DNA from: Dasypus novemcinctus
Taxonomy: Eukaryota; Chordata; Mammalia; Cingulata; Dasypodidae
Reading direction: 5' to 3'
DNA length: 64,000 bases
Assembly (NCBI RefSeq): GCF_030445035.2
Contig: NC_080673.1
Span: forward strand, 182,695,216-182,759,215
This document shows, one piece after another, positions 19,712 to 30,394 of the stretch (positions are counted from its first letter, which is position 1; the number at the start of each line of letters is the position of its first letter). The notes under the pieces are model-generated. The model saw nothing but the letters and a program-made list of their open reading frames with translations, searched no databases and was not told the DNA's origin. Made by a program: the position numbers and the translations under genes.

Positions 19712-20425
19712 CCCTGGCTATCAGCAAGCATAGGGGGAAGCCAACTCAGATGTGTAGGGTGAGTCTGGAACACCCAGGAGGAGAGTCATTCTCTGGGAAC
19801 AACATTCCTGACTACCAACAATTGTGTTGCCCACACCTTCTTTCAGGTACAGGAAGCCTGGACTTAGAACTGAAGGGTCATCGAACTTCACTTCTCACAA
19901 TGATCACTGCAATGAGTTATCTCTCTGCCTTTCTCTTCCTCTCCCTGGTCCCCAAATCTGTATTACTGCTAAGATTCAACAGGGCCAGCCCTACTTGGCT
20001 AATTGAGTCTTGTGCTGGTGTCATCCAAGCTTCCAGCTACAAAGCAGTTCTGTGTGCACATGGAAAATTCTTTACTCAAGGCTATGCTGGGTGCCAAAGT
20101 TTGTGTTTTCAACCACAATGCTAAATTGCCTTTAGATCTCCAAGATATACCATTTCCAGGGGTTATCGACTATTATGCCCATCTTAAAGAACAGTCAAAC
20201 AAAAAGTCCTTGGAAAACAAAATGGGGGCATGAAATAGTATACTAATCAGGATTGTTTGGGGGAGTGCCTAGATGCAAATCTAGGGACCATTCAACAGGA
20301 GATGATATTCTGAAGTACTCAATGGTACTAAAAGCCTTGGAAATAACCACATATGTAAGTTTGTCAGGGAAAACAAGAAATACTGTCAAGATACGAATAA
20401 AATGCCTCTCCTAGGTTGAGAGGCA
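19712..20425. other. Unique sequence, no gene recognised
   Basis: Open frames of 124 and 76 codons overlap here (from 19750 and 20003). They resemble no protein family I know and show no clear splice-site or codon-bias support. I leave them uncalled. Confidence 0.45.
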
Positions 20426-20429
20426 ACAT

Positions 20430-20665
20430 GGAAGGGAAAGGGCATGGACTTTGGAGTTATATAGACCTGCACATCTTGACCTTTTCACTTATTAGTTGTG
20501 TAACTTAGAGCTGGTCATAAAACTTCTATGCACCTCAGGGTTCTTACCTGCAAACAAGAAAATGATAGCACCTAATTGTAAGATACTGTTAGGATAAAAG
20601 GAATTAAGTATAAAGTACTCAAAACATTAGAAGTGCTTTATCAGTGATTAGTTTTATTACTTTTT
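20430..20665 (+). mobile_element. MIR SINE
   Basis: GGAAAGGGCATGGACTTTGG, CTTATTAGTTGTGTAACTTA (the conserved core), then TGCACCTCAGGGTTCTTACC and AAGTGCTTTATCAGTG follow the MIR order in sense orientation. Confidence 0.8.
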
Positions 20666-20959
20666 GTACACTCTTGCAGAATTCATGGTTGTAACAGTGC
20701 AAGCACATGTTTGTGCATATGTGTACGAGTGTGTGCCCATGATGATGGTCCCTCTTGAATCCATCTGAGGCTAACCCCAGTATACCTATATGTGTCTGAT
20801 AAAGGAATGGATGAACTTCCAGGAGTGAATTTGCAGGAATGTGTCCTGGTGGAAGGAAAAGGAAAAAATGGTTTGGTCAGATATTCCTAGAAGGGGAAAG
20901 GAAGAACCTGTCTTGGATACTTCTGGTGATTACATCATGACCCTCACAAAAGATATGTT

Positions 20960-21345
20960 CACGTTTTCATTTGAGTTCCTATGCATGTGAACTCATTTGT
21001 AAATAAGACCTCTGAAGACGTTATTACTTGTTAAGGTGTGGACTTGTTTGTAAACAGGATCTTCAAAGAATCAGGGAAGGTCTTAATATACTTAGAATTC
21101 TCATAGGCAAAGGAAATTCTGATGCAGTCAGTCAGAAGAAGCCGGATGTAGGAGAAACCAGAGGCAGGTCGCCATGTGAGGGAGGTTTGCCATCACCAGA
21201 ATGCCAAAGACTTTGGAGGAAGCATAGGCTTGCCAACACCTTGACTTTGGACTTTTAGCCTCCAAAAATGTGAGCCAATAAATTCCTGTTGCTTAAGCCA
21301 TGTGTGGTATTTGTCATAGCAGACATAGCAAATTAAGATAGATAT
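20960..21345 (+). mobile_element. MaLR (MLT1-like) LTR
   Basis: Contains GAACTCATTTGTAAATAAG, AATTCTCATAGGCAAAGGAA, CGCCATGTGAGGGAGG, TTGACTTTGGACTTTTAGCC, then AATAAATTCCTGTTGCTTAA and CATAGCAGACATAGCAAATT. The 3' half closely parallels the LTR at 16858-17266. The 5' part carries two related GTAAAYARGAYCT-type words (at 20999 and 21051), suggesting a small internal duplication. Confidence 0.75.
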
Positions 21346-22625
21346 TGATCCTTGACTTAGTCCTACAAATGTGTACAGGAGCAGGGGTTGCAGCAAGATG
21401 CTAAATGAATTATCATTATGGAGATCCATGTGATGAAGATAACCACAGGGTCATAGGGGCTTCTCCCTTACCTCTGCAATGACCAGTGAGGTTCAAAGTC
21501 TTGGGTCCTCAGGAGTATACAATATCACATCAAGGGTGTGCAGTCTCAGGTGAAGAAGTCAGCAGAGTGGGCAGGCAACATTCTAAGGGATGGAGGCACC
21601 TCTTCTCAATGACCTTTGGAAGCATGGCCCTCAGTGAGGAGGGTTGGACAGTTTTTCTTATGTTTACATGAGATACCTTCAGGGACACACAGAAACTACC
21701 AATGGGACTTTGAGGGGCACTGGGAGTCTTGCTTTATCAAGAAGGGACATAGGGGGCTTATTACTATAAATGCACTTCTTGTGCTGGTCTGGGGCCTTCT
21801 TTGCCCTTGGCTCCATCCCTCACTCTTCTCCTCTGCTGCTCTGCTCTTTATTATGTGGGGGCTGCCTCTTGCAGGTTGTGTTTCTGAGGGCCCTATAGCA
21901 ATAAGCTTATGGCTGGGTTCAATCAATGAGGAGCACTGGCAGGAGATGGGGGTTGGGAGGAAGGGAGAAACCAGGCTCTCAACCCTTTTGTACCTTGGGT
22001 AGCTACTTTAGCAGTGATTTTGTCTCCTCCAAGCACCCAGTCTCACCAAACAGGCCTGTTTTTGAGATGTTGGGGTAGGGGAAAGCATGCTCTAGCTTCT
22101 ACTTGGTGACCCTGGTTCCTGGGCACCATGCTCTGCCTCTTCTCTTTGCCCTTATCCTTGGGGTAGCAGTGGCTGCCTGCTCTTACTAACCCTGGATTTC
22201 CACACTGTCCCCTATTTAATTCTTGACTTTTCCATCACCAGTATAAGCAATTCCCTCTGTTGTAGAAATTGGAAGTAGTTTTGTTTTCCAGTTTAGACTC
22301 TATGGCTAAATAGCCATCTTTCTCATAAGCTGAGAGGTCTGGAGAACATCAGGTTTGATCTAAATGGGCATATATGTAAATATGGAAGGAGAAGAAGGAA
22401 GAAGGGGACTGCTATAAAATTTTATGGAATGCTACAAATGGCTCCAACTTGAGTTATTCAAGTTTTACTAATCCAAGCATCCTCCTATCCCAACATCTCT
22501 AGGAAATAATAGACTTGTTCCAAAATCTCAACATGATTTTCTGGTCTTCCTTCCCTTAGCTTGAGCTCATACTCTGACTTGTATATAGTTTGGATCCCAC
22601 TGAGGTTAGGGTGTTCAATTCCACT
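21346..22625. other. Unique sequence, no gene recognised
   Basis: I identify no repeat. A 128-codon frame at 21616-22002 looks like chance and resembles no family I know. Confidence 0.45.
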
Positions 22626-22629
22626 TCAA

Positions 22630-23095
22630 ATTTATTTCCTTCTGGTGGGTAGACAGGAAATACCTTCCAATAGATCATGCATCCTTGTGTCTGTGCCAGA
22701 TTGACTCTGAGCTTAGCTGTGTGACTTGCTTTGGCTAATGGAACAGCAAACAACACAAGCAGAGACTTGAAAAGCATGTGTGCATTGAATATTTCCTTCT
22801 CACTTGCAGTTCTGGAACCCAGCCATCATGTGAAGAAGCTGAGGCTGGTCTTGAGATACCTGGTCCAACTAACAGCTAAAAAGTGAGTGAGGTCATTTTA
22901 GAAGATCCAACTACCATTTTGAGGTGCCAAATGACTGCAGCCAGATGAATGATCCTGGATGAGACCAGCAGAAGAACCACCCAGCTGAGTCCTGACAAAA
23001 TTGCTGACCCATAGATCATGAGTAAATAAAATGGTTGCTGTGTTAAGCCACTGAGTTTTGGGATGGTTTGTTATGCAGCAAAGGCTAACTCACAC
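22630..23095 (+). mobile_element. Ancient LTR-like repeat
   Basis: The words GACTTGCTTTGGCTAATGGA, AGCAGAGACTTGAAAAGC, CTGAGTCCTGACAAAATTGC, then GTTGCTGTGTTAAGCCACTG and GGGATGGTTTGTTATGCAGC are those of an old mammalian LTR-class repeat. I cannot name the subfamily with certainty. Confidence 0.6.
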
Positions 23096-24415
23096 AATTC
23101 TCTTTCTACATTTTGTCCTTTCCACCAGCTACCAGCATATTCATCTTACTAACCAATCCATCTGGAAGACAGCACCCTCTACCCTCACAGGTAGATTAGC
23201 TGACCTTTTACCAAAGAAAAACATCCTCCATCAGGAAGCATGAGTTCTAGAAGATAAAGGAAAAAACAAAAAAACCATGGCTGTCTCTGGGGCACTTACT
23301 CTCAAAAGTTAAGCCCTGACTTCATTGCATGCAAAATTTCCTTTAAGATTTTTTTGTGAGGAAAAATGTGATTTTCCTTCCAAATGATGTTCCAAAACTC
23401 TCTGGCTCACCAAGGAGTAATCCCTCAGCTGGAAAACACAGCCCTGCTGCTATTTTAGTATGGCACCAGGCCTCTGGCTGCTTGATTCGGCCAGTGCTGC
23501 TGATGCTTCTTTATGGAAAACTAAAACAACTGCCTAAGACACAGGGACTTGTGCCAATGGGTGCCGTGCAGGGATATTTCAGAAAGAAGAAGTCCTTTGC
23601 CTTCTTTCCGTTCTGCTCCTTTTCACCCTTCTCATTCCCCCAGCCAAACATGGTCCTTCCTCTGGAGCAACTGAACTTTTAACCTGTGGAAGCAAAGGCC
23701 CATCTGTGTCCCTGACCCTTTGGCCTCCCCCTCTTACTTGTCCTAATTGTTCTCTGATGAAGACTGAGTGTAAGCCTATGTAACACTCCAAAAATGCATG
23801 GCTGGCCGACCAAACATTACAAGAAAAACAGCGATGAAAAAACAACATGCCTGTTTGCTCAGCCTCCCTTTCTGCCTGCCGACTAATTTTGGAAACTTTC
23901 CCACTCCTCGAGGCAAGAGGTGCTTGCTAATCCAGCCAAGTGTCAAAACGGATAGAGTTTAAACAGCTTCCTCAGGCTATGGCTATTTTTCAGACTGTCC
24001 CTTGGCAGAAGTGCCTGTGGATTCTGTACAGAAAACTTCTCCCTTGGACTTAGTAAAGGGGACAGTGGGGAAGAGGTCCCTTCTTATGGTAATTTTTGGC
24101 TTTTATCAAGCACTGCTCTTCTTCAAAAGAAGATTACAAAGCAAAGGTCACCCTGGAGAAGCCAGACCCAGGTAGGCTGCCTCAGGTACTGTACGGAGGA
24201 TGTCTAATCTCCGACTAGGAAAGGGACTGAGGCTTGGGAGTCAGATCGACAAGTTTGGGATTGCAGGTCAAGGGGGCTAAATGTCAACTGAAACCACCTC
24301 TTGGGAAATGTAATCACGGTTCAAGATTCCTTGGCCACAACAACCAGGTTAAAGAAGGTTCATGAGGTTAGTAACAGACCAGCTCTTCTTGCTTCTCTCT
24401 CTCCACCTGAGAGAT
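23096..24415. other. Unique sequence, no gene recognised
   Basis: No repeat is recognised over about 1.3 kb. That makes it one of the cleaner stretches and a reasonable place to look for conserved non-coding elements. The 108-codon frame at 23356-23682 is unsupported. Confidence 0.45.
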
Positions 24416-24419
24416 TCAA

Positions 24420-24655
24420 CAGTCTTCCTTCTTCAGGGAAGCCTTCCTTGTCCCACTTCCAGCTAGATTAATGCCTGTACTCTGCTTCTCCTGTAGCATG
24501 CTCTGCATTCCTATCTGTAACATTCATTGCAATGATGATAATTTGGTTACTTTCCCAAATGCTCCAAGAGGGTAGATTCTAAGGGCCTCTGTCCCTTTCC
24601 TGTCCATAACTCATGGTAGGTGCTCCATGAATATTAAGCAAATGCTTGATTGTCT
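24420..24655 (+). mobile_element. L2 LINE 3' end
   Basis: TTCAGGGAAGCCTTCCTTGT, TAGCATGCTCTGCATTCC, CTCCAAGAGGGTAGATTCTA and GGTAGGTGCTCCATGAATAT follow the L2 3'-end order in sense orientation. Confidence 0.8.
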
Positions 24656-24867
24656 CTGCCCTCTCTGAAACTGAGAAGACCCCATTTTGTGCCCTGGACT
24701 ATATTTTCTAGGCATCCCTAAAATTGTCTCTTGTGTACAGATGAGTCCAGTCTTCTCAGCCACCTTGTGACCTTGTAAACTCTGCCATTTTCCTCCTCTT
24801 TAGTTCTATCTTACGATAGAAGAAAGCTGCCACGGAAGTGCCATAAAGCCACAATAGAGCTGCTCCT

Positions 24868-24991
24868 GTGTGCACATATGCTTGCACACACATTTGCATG
24901 CAAACATATGTACACATGCACACACAAACAGGAACACATATGGGCACACAAAGAAACATACATGCACACATACAAATACACACACACAAAT
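24868..24991. repeat. Degenerate (CA)n-rich tract
   Basis: Imperfect CACA and ACACATRTG words continue for about 120 bp. The open frames reading Cys/Val/Cys or His/Thr through it are artefacts of the repeat. Confidence 0.85.
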
Positions 24992-25104
24992 GCCGCTGAT
25001 AGTTCTGGACCCTGACTTTGCTTTCCTGTGCCAATACTGTTCAGGTGCATTGTCCACTGAAATGGGGAGAATCCATCTCCCCTACTTGTATGACTGCCTC
25101 TGTT

Positions 25105-25170
25105 ATGAGAATCCCAAAGTAAAGTGCCCTTTGTCATCCTGAGCCACACTGAGGGTCCAGTGAAACAGCC
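25105..25170 (+). repeat. Copy A of a 66-bp direct duplication
   Basis: It begins ATGAGAATCCCAAAGTAAAG and ends GGTCCAGTGAAACAGC. It matches 26321-26384 with only a few differences. Confidence 0.9.
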
Positions 25171-25877
25171 TTCTCAATATTCCTTACAGATATATTTTTC
25201 CAGGAAAATGTACTTGTCCTAGGAGTTGAGCCAGAGGTTGTCTGAGCGTCAGACCCCTAAGATGTTTTCAAGACCATCTTACTCAGAGGCACAATTCTAA
25301 CCCAATCTCATGGACCTCTTTAGGGATGAGATTCCTATTTCTCAGGAACGTGGACATGTTGGGTCCTCTTTGGGCCCTTCAAGTTGTAGGCATGCCTGAA
25401 TTCCTGAGTGACCTAGCCGAGGCTCCAGTGAGACTCTGCCTGATGAACTTTCAGACTGTTCACATATTGGGACAAAGGCCTTGCTTCTGGGAACCCTTCC
25501 TGACCCATTGTAATGACAGGATGACCATGAGGTAGCAGTGGTCAGCTACTGAGATAAGCCTTCCTTTGGAGGCAAGGGTCAAGGCAGGCAAGTGGGACTC
25601 GAGGCCATGTGTTCCTGAATTTTTCTTCACCACTGGCTCCTGCCTGATACTTCTTTTGCCCTCTCATCACACTTTCATGGACTTGTCCAAAATCTAATTA
25701 TTTGTCACTTCCCCAGGACAGAGCTGAAAGAAATCCAGTCTGGTCAGAATAGGACCAAAAAGAATTAGATGAAATACCCTTCATTTCACAGCCCTAAATT
25801 TGTACTTCCTCCAGATATCAGGAGCTGCTTTGCTGTGTTAAATTCCTTATATCTTATAATGCCTCTTTTTTTGTGTT

Positions 25878-26215
25878 CATGGAATGGAAGATTAAATACT
25901 GTTATGATGTCAATTCTACCCAAAGCCATTTACAGATTCAATACAATCACAATAAAAATTCTAACAGCTTTCTTTGCAGAAATAAGGAAGTCAATCATTA
26001 AATTTATATGAAAGAGTAAGGGCCTTAAATAGCCAAAAACATCCTGAAAAAGAAGAGCAAAGTTGGAGGACTCACACTTACCAATTTTAGAACTTATTAC
26101 AAAGCTGCACTAATCAAAATAACACGGCACTGGCACAAGGACACAAATGTATACCAAAGAAATAGAATTATACTCACAAATTGAATAAAGCTCCAACTTT
26201 AGAGGAGAAAATGCT
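25878..26215 (+). pseudogene. L1 ORF2 C-terminal fragment
   Basis: GATGTCAATTCTACCCAAAG, CAATACAATCACAATAAAAA, AGCAAAGTTGGAGGACTCAC and AATAACACGGCACTGGCACA are the standard L1 ORF2 region after the reverse transcriptase catalytic core. It is an isolated fragment of about 340 bp without 3' UTR or tail. It lies between the two copies of the 66-bp duplication. Confidence 0.85.
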
Positions 26216-26278
26216 TGCAACTTTTGAATGGGTCCTTCAACAAGGTTTCAAACACTCTAGGATCTGCTTTCTACCAGG

Positions 26279-26303
26279 GAACTCCCTCTGTACGAGGGAG
26301 TTC
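26279..26303. repeat. Perfect 10-bp inverted repeat
   Basis: GAACTCCCTC and GAGGGAGTTC are separated by 5 nt (TGTAC). It lies 18 bp upstream of copy B of the 66-bp duplication. Confidence 0.9.
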
Positions 26304-26320
26304 AAGCAACATGTCTCCAC

Positions 26321-26384
26321 ATGAGAATCCCAAAGTAAAGTGATCGTGTCATCCTGAGCCACACTGAGGGGCCAGTGAAATAGC
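26321..26384 (+). repeat. Copy B of the 66-bp direct duplication
   Basis: It matches 25105-25170. The main difference is at the join AAAGTGATCGTGTC versus AAAGTGCCCTTTGTC. Confidence 0.9.
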
Positions 26385-26394
26385 AATGGAAGTT

Positions 26395-26638
26395 GTATTA
26401 TGAAGCTTTTTCTGATCCCATTTTTGCCTCTCCCTCCTTTGTGCCCCCACTGTATTCTGGAAATTCTTCCATACAGTATTTCACACTTTATTACACTTAC
26501 TTACTTACAGTGTGTCTCCTCCTGATTGACTCTGGCCCCCTACAGAGAGAAGATGTGTCTTATTTATTCAATATCCCCTGCTCCAGCCTAATGCATGCCC
26601 TTAGTAGGCACTCAGAAAATGTTCACTGAGTGAATGAA
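26395..26638 (+). mobile_element. L2 LINE 3' end
   Basis: TATGAAGCTTTTTCTGATCC, CTACAGAGAGAAGATGTGTC and GTAGGCACTCAGAAAATG followed by TTCACTGAGTGAATGAATGA are the L2 3' end in sense orientation. Confidence 0.8.
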
Positions 26639-26639
26639 T

Positions 26640-26760
26640 GATCATCCTCATTTTCCATTGAACTCAGAGAAAGTCACATGCCCAAGGTCAACCAGCAGAT
26701 GAGGGTCTGAGCCTGGATTTAGACCCAGATCTGCCTTAATGTAAAGCCTGTGTCAATTCC
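26640..26760 (-). mobile_element. MIR SINE, antisense
   Basis: CATCCTCATTTTCCATTGAA, TCACATGCCCAAGGTCAACC and GGATTTAGACCCAGATCTG are the MIR core and 5' region on the complementary strand. Confidence 0.75.
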
Positions 26761-26764
26761 ACTT

Positions 26765-28255
26765 CTCCACCTTACCTCACCATTTAGTGTCTCCTGCTCC
26801 ACTACTACACACGCATACATACACACACACAACCACAACCATGCACACACAGGCCACAGGAAAGCATCTGTAGAATTCCAGGGTATCAGAGAGGGAGATG
26901 ATCTACATCATGCAAATCAGCACAGTTCTTCAATAAATGAGAAAAATGAGGCCTGAAGCAATAAAATGATACGTGAATTCACTAAAAGAGGAAGTGACAG
27001 AAAGCTGAGCTCTGGGCCTATTTTAATATTTGATCAAGAACCATTCCTATCGATAATCATTTTTGGCTTAATTTGACCTATGGCTCCCATGGGCGATATG
27101 GAGTGGTGTGATACATGGTTCCTGCCTTTGGAGAGAGTCCAGTTAGTTGAGAATTAACAAAAACTCATATAGCTCTAATAGGGGGCAGAAGGTGAGAGAT
27201 TCAACGTGGTTCAGGCCCCTAAAGGAGCAAAGAATCCCATTTCACTTAGGAAAGTCAGGAAAGGCTTTACCCAGAGATGGCAATGAGATGAGCCTTGGAA
27301 AAGGGATAGAAGGTGGAAAATCCAGGCATGGGCACAGGACATGTAAGGGCCCAGTGGTGGGAAAGCACGTTTTGTGTATCAGGAATGGAAACCAGTGAAT
27401 CTGCCCCAAAGTGTGGGCTTTCCCTGCAAGGGCAGCTCAGAATTTGAGGCTGTGGAGGTAGGCTGGGGCATGCTGTGGAATGAGGCCAACAGGTAGGAAA
27501 CGGAATCCCTTCTAACTTGGACAAACCATGCATCCTGGAGGAGCGATGTTGCCGACAAATCCCTCCATGGGGGAGGGGTGGTGAGTAAAAGGGACCTAGG
27601 GGTTTGCCAAAACAGTAAGAGAAAAAGTTGAGTGATTATGACCTGATGAGGATAGCATTCTTTAGGCTGTAGGGAAAGGGAAGGAGGATCCAGTTTTAAG
27701 TACACACTCTCCACATATCACCCTAGACCTTCATCTGCCTATGGGAAGAGAAATGACTGTGCAGAAGGAAGTTTTCAGGAGGAATTTCCGGAGAGATCCA
27801 GGTAAAGTTCAACTTTTGTCATTCAAAGTAGGATTATGCAGAAAGTCCCAGCCTTAGGAGCCAGGCCATTCTCCAGAGAGGGGATTTTCTGAATTCCTCT
27901 CTCTCCTCTTCTAGCCTTCAAGACTAAGCCAAAAGCTTTAGCAACCAATTCTCCCACATACAGAGAAGATATCGTAGCCAGCCAAGTAGAGTTAACTGGA
28001 GTCAAGAAGGAGGAAAAGGGAGAGGAAGTAGAGGAAAAGCCCACCCTCTTTCTGTACCTGGGAGTTTTCAAAAGGTTGAGGAAGTAGACAGGCCAAGAAG
28101 CGCAAAGCCATGGGCTGAGTTGGCCTGCTGGCCCCAGAGCTGGGCCTCAAGAGGGAGAGGTGGGTTAGAGAAGTAAGTGGAACCCTCCAGAACTCTGGGA
28201 CAAAGCCCCTTTGCCAGCTGCTCCAGAAGAACCCTGGGAAAGAAACTCCATATGG
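26765..28255. other. Mostly unique sequence with a likely antisense L2 trace
   Basis: A CA-rich tract is at about 26805-26850. Between about 27110 and 27640, blocks such as AGTCAGGAAAGGCTTTACCC and GGGCACAGGACATGTAAGGG suggest a diverged antisense L2. I recognise no gene. Confidence 0.45.
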
Positions 28256-28259
28256 CCAA

Positions 28260-29720
28260 CAAAGGGGAGGCCTGAAGATGAACTTGCCTGGGCCACCCCC
28301 AGTCCCAGGGGATGCAGGTGCTGAGTGGAGAGCCAGTGGGCCCACCAGGGAGCTTGTTTTCACAAACGGCCCAGCCAAGTCGAGGGGGTGGATCTCCCAG
28401 CGAGCAGGCTGGAGAGCCAAGGGAGGGGGTGGAGAGGATTTTAGGGCTGTCTGTTCAGCTGAGGAGCAGTTACCCAGCCCGGCACAGGAGCACAGCCTGG
28501 GCTGGAAGAGTGGGCCACGATTTCAGTCCTGGAGCCTGGGAAGAGAAGGGCTATCCTCCCCGAGACCAGTGGACAGCAGCCAGCCCACACATGCAAGGAC
28601 CTTCGGGGACCAAAGATCCCACTGCTCTCAGGGTCATGAGGGGGTAAAGTCCCCCTTGCGCCATACACCCAAGGGCCTCTTAAGGCAAGAGAGCTTGGGT
28701 GGGAAGGGGTGGGGGGTTCTCCGGGACACTGAGTGACTTTCCTAAAGATCCGGCATTATCTGGAAGGCTGGGAATCCTGAACCTTTCCTTTAGCTTCCCT
28801 ATTCCACTAAGGAGAGGGTGGGGCTCAGAGGAGAAAGACCAGATTGGTTCTAAACAAAATAGTGATCCTCTGCTTTCCCTTCACAGCCGATGCGCGGTGG
28901 GAGGTATACCGGGCAGCGTACTCTACCCAGCACTTGGAGAGCAGGGCAAGTCGTCAGCTGGACTTACGGCCTGGGGCTGCTCTTAGGTCGTGAGTCAACC
29001 TGGCAGAGTCGCGGTCCCCAGGCCTGTGGGGGCCGGTGTGAGTGCCAGGCGGGGTGTCTTGCTCACAGGAGGGAGCCAGGAGTGGGGGCGCCTCAGGAGC
29101 GTGAGTGGAGAGTTGGTTCCCAAGGACGCAAGGCCCAAGAGGAGCCTCCCAGGGCTCCGAATGGGGAGCAGCCGGCACAGCGGGCCGCCGGCAGCGCAGG
29201 GACGGCCCCCTCGCTCAGGCAGGCCGTCCTGGCCGGAGGAGAGCCCCCAGGGCCCAGCCGTCCCGGGCAGCGGCAGCTCCCGCTCCTTCCCCGCCCCAGG
29301 CCCGGGAGCCCCGGCGGGCCCGCTTTGGACAAGGCGCTGCTGCCCCCTCCTGGGGGACGCTCCGCGGCGGCTGCTCGCTTCGGGAGCCCGGTGACCTCAG
29401 GCCTGGGGTGTGGGCCGTGGTCGCGTGAATCCCACTTACGTCGGACTCGGCCGCACGCACTGGACCCTCTCCTGCATCTCTGCTGAAAATCCCTTGAATG
29501 CGTCCTCTCCCGTGGGGCCACGTGCTCCGTGTCTACCCGGCCCGTTCTCCTGCCCTTGAACCCCACGTCGCCGAGCCTTGTGGTTAAGAGGGCCTCTCTG
29601 GCCTCGGGCACGGCTCTGCCAGCTTCTGGCTGGTTTCCTAACGTCACTGGGCTGGGGGGCTCACTGCCCAAGCGGGTGTTAACGCGGGGGCTGCGTTCGA
29701 GGGTGCTCGTGCAGTCTCCA
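28260..29720. promoter_or_regulatory. G+C-rich segment with a CpG-rich core
   Basis: G+C rises from about 28260. CpG is most frequent at about 28880-29700 (for example GGGCCGCCGGCAGCGCAGGG near 29181 and CTCCGCGGCGGCTGC near 29361). Overlapping open frames occur in several frames on both strands and I treat them as chance. A pyrimidine tract at 29765-29865 follows. A promoter or first exon could be hidden here, but I see no protein I can name. Confidence 0.5.
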
Positions 29721-29764
29721 CACTACCTGGCGCGGTGGTGCTTGAGAAAAGAAAAGCGCCATTT

Positions 29765-29865
29765 TTCTCCTCCTCCCTCTTCCCCTCTCACCTTCCCCTT
29801 CCTCCCTCTTCCTTCCCTTCTCCTCTGTCTCCTCCTCCTCCCCTTTCTCTCTGCCCCCCTCTGTC
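29765..29865. repeat. Polypyrimidine tract
   Basis: About 100 bp of CTCC/CCTT-rich sequence (for example CTCCTCCTCCCTCTTCCCCT). It is a candidate triplex-forming (H-DNA) sequence and a simple-repeat region. Confidence 0.85.
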
Positions 29866-29930
29866 CTTGAAAGTTCAGACTGGAGAAACTTCCCAGCAGT
29901 TTTTCAGCCAGTCCGGCTGCACTGTCTGGC

Positions 29931-30387
29931 TGTGATGGTTATTGTGTCAACTCCGCCAGGTAATTGTGCCCAGTTGTTTGGTCAAGCAAGCGCTGGGCTA
30001 ACTGTAATACAAGGGCATTTATGGACTTTAGTCACCATTGACTTTACTGCACTGGTAAATCATTGATAGCTGAGTACAATTACACCGGTCAGGGAGATTG
30101 CCATCAGCAATGAGTGACACTTTATCCAGTCTGTTGAATGCCTCAGAAGGGGAAGTGATTCCAGCATTGAGTGAGAATTTCCCAGCTCATCTTTGGACAG
30201 CCAGTGTCTCCCAGAACACGTCAAGAACCTTCATTGGACTTTCATCACAGCCCCTGGTTTTGCAGCCTGCCTGCAGAACCTGGACTTGTGCATCCCCACG
30301 GCTTCCTGAGAGACTCTTATAAAATCGCATGTTATTGACAGATATCTCCTGTTGATTCTGTTTCCCTAGAGAACCCTGACTAATGCA
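29931..30387 (+). mobile_element. MLT2-like ERVL LTR
   Basis: It begins TGTGATGGTTATTGTGTCAA. GTGCCCAGTTGTTTGGTCAA and CAGCCTGCCTGCAGAACC lie inside, and the end is CTAGAGAACCCTGACTAATG plus CA. These are MLT2 hallmarks. Flanks CTGGC (29926-29930) and TTGGC (30388-30392) are a 5-bp duplication with one difference. It is a solo LTR. Confidence 0.85.
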
Positions 30388-30394
30388 TTGGCGT

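Noticed and set aside
24811..25149. Cys/Val-rich 112-codon frame on the minus strand
   Set aside because: It is a translation of a degenerate CA repeat.
28890..29486. 198-codon open frame, with a 192-codon frame on the opposite strand
   Set aside because: It has the same G+C-driven pattern as at 9.5-11 kb. No domain, splice support or recognisable similarity.
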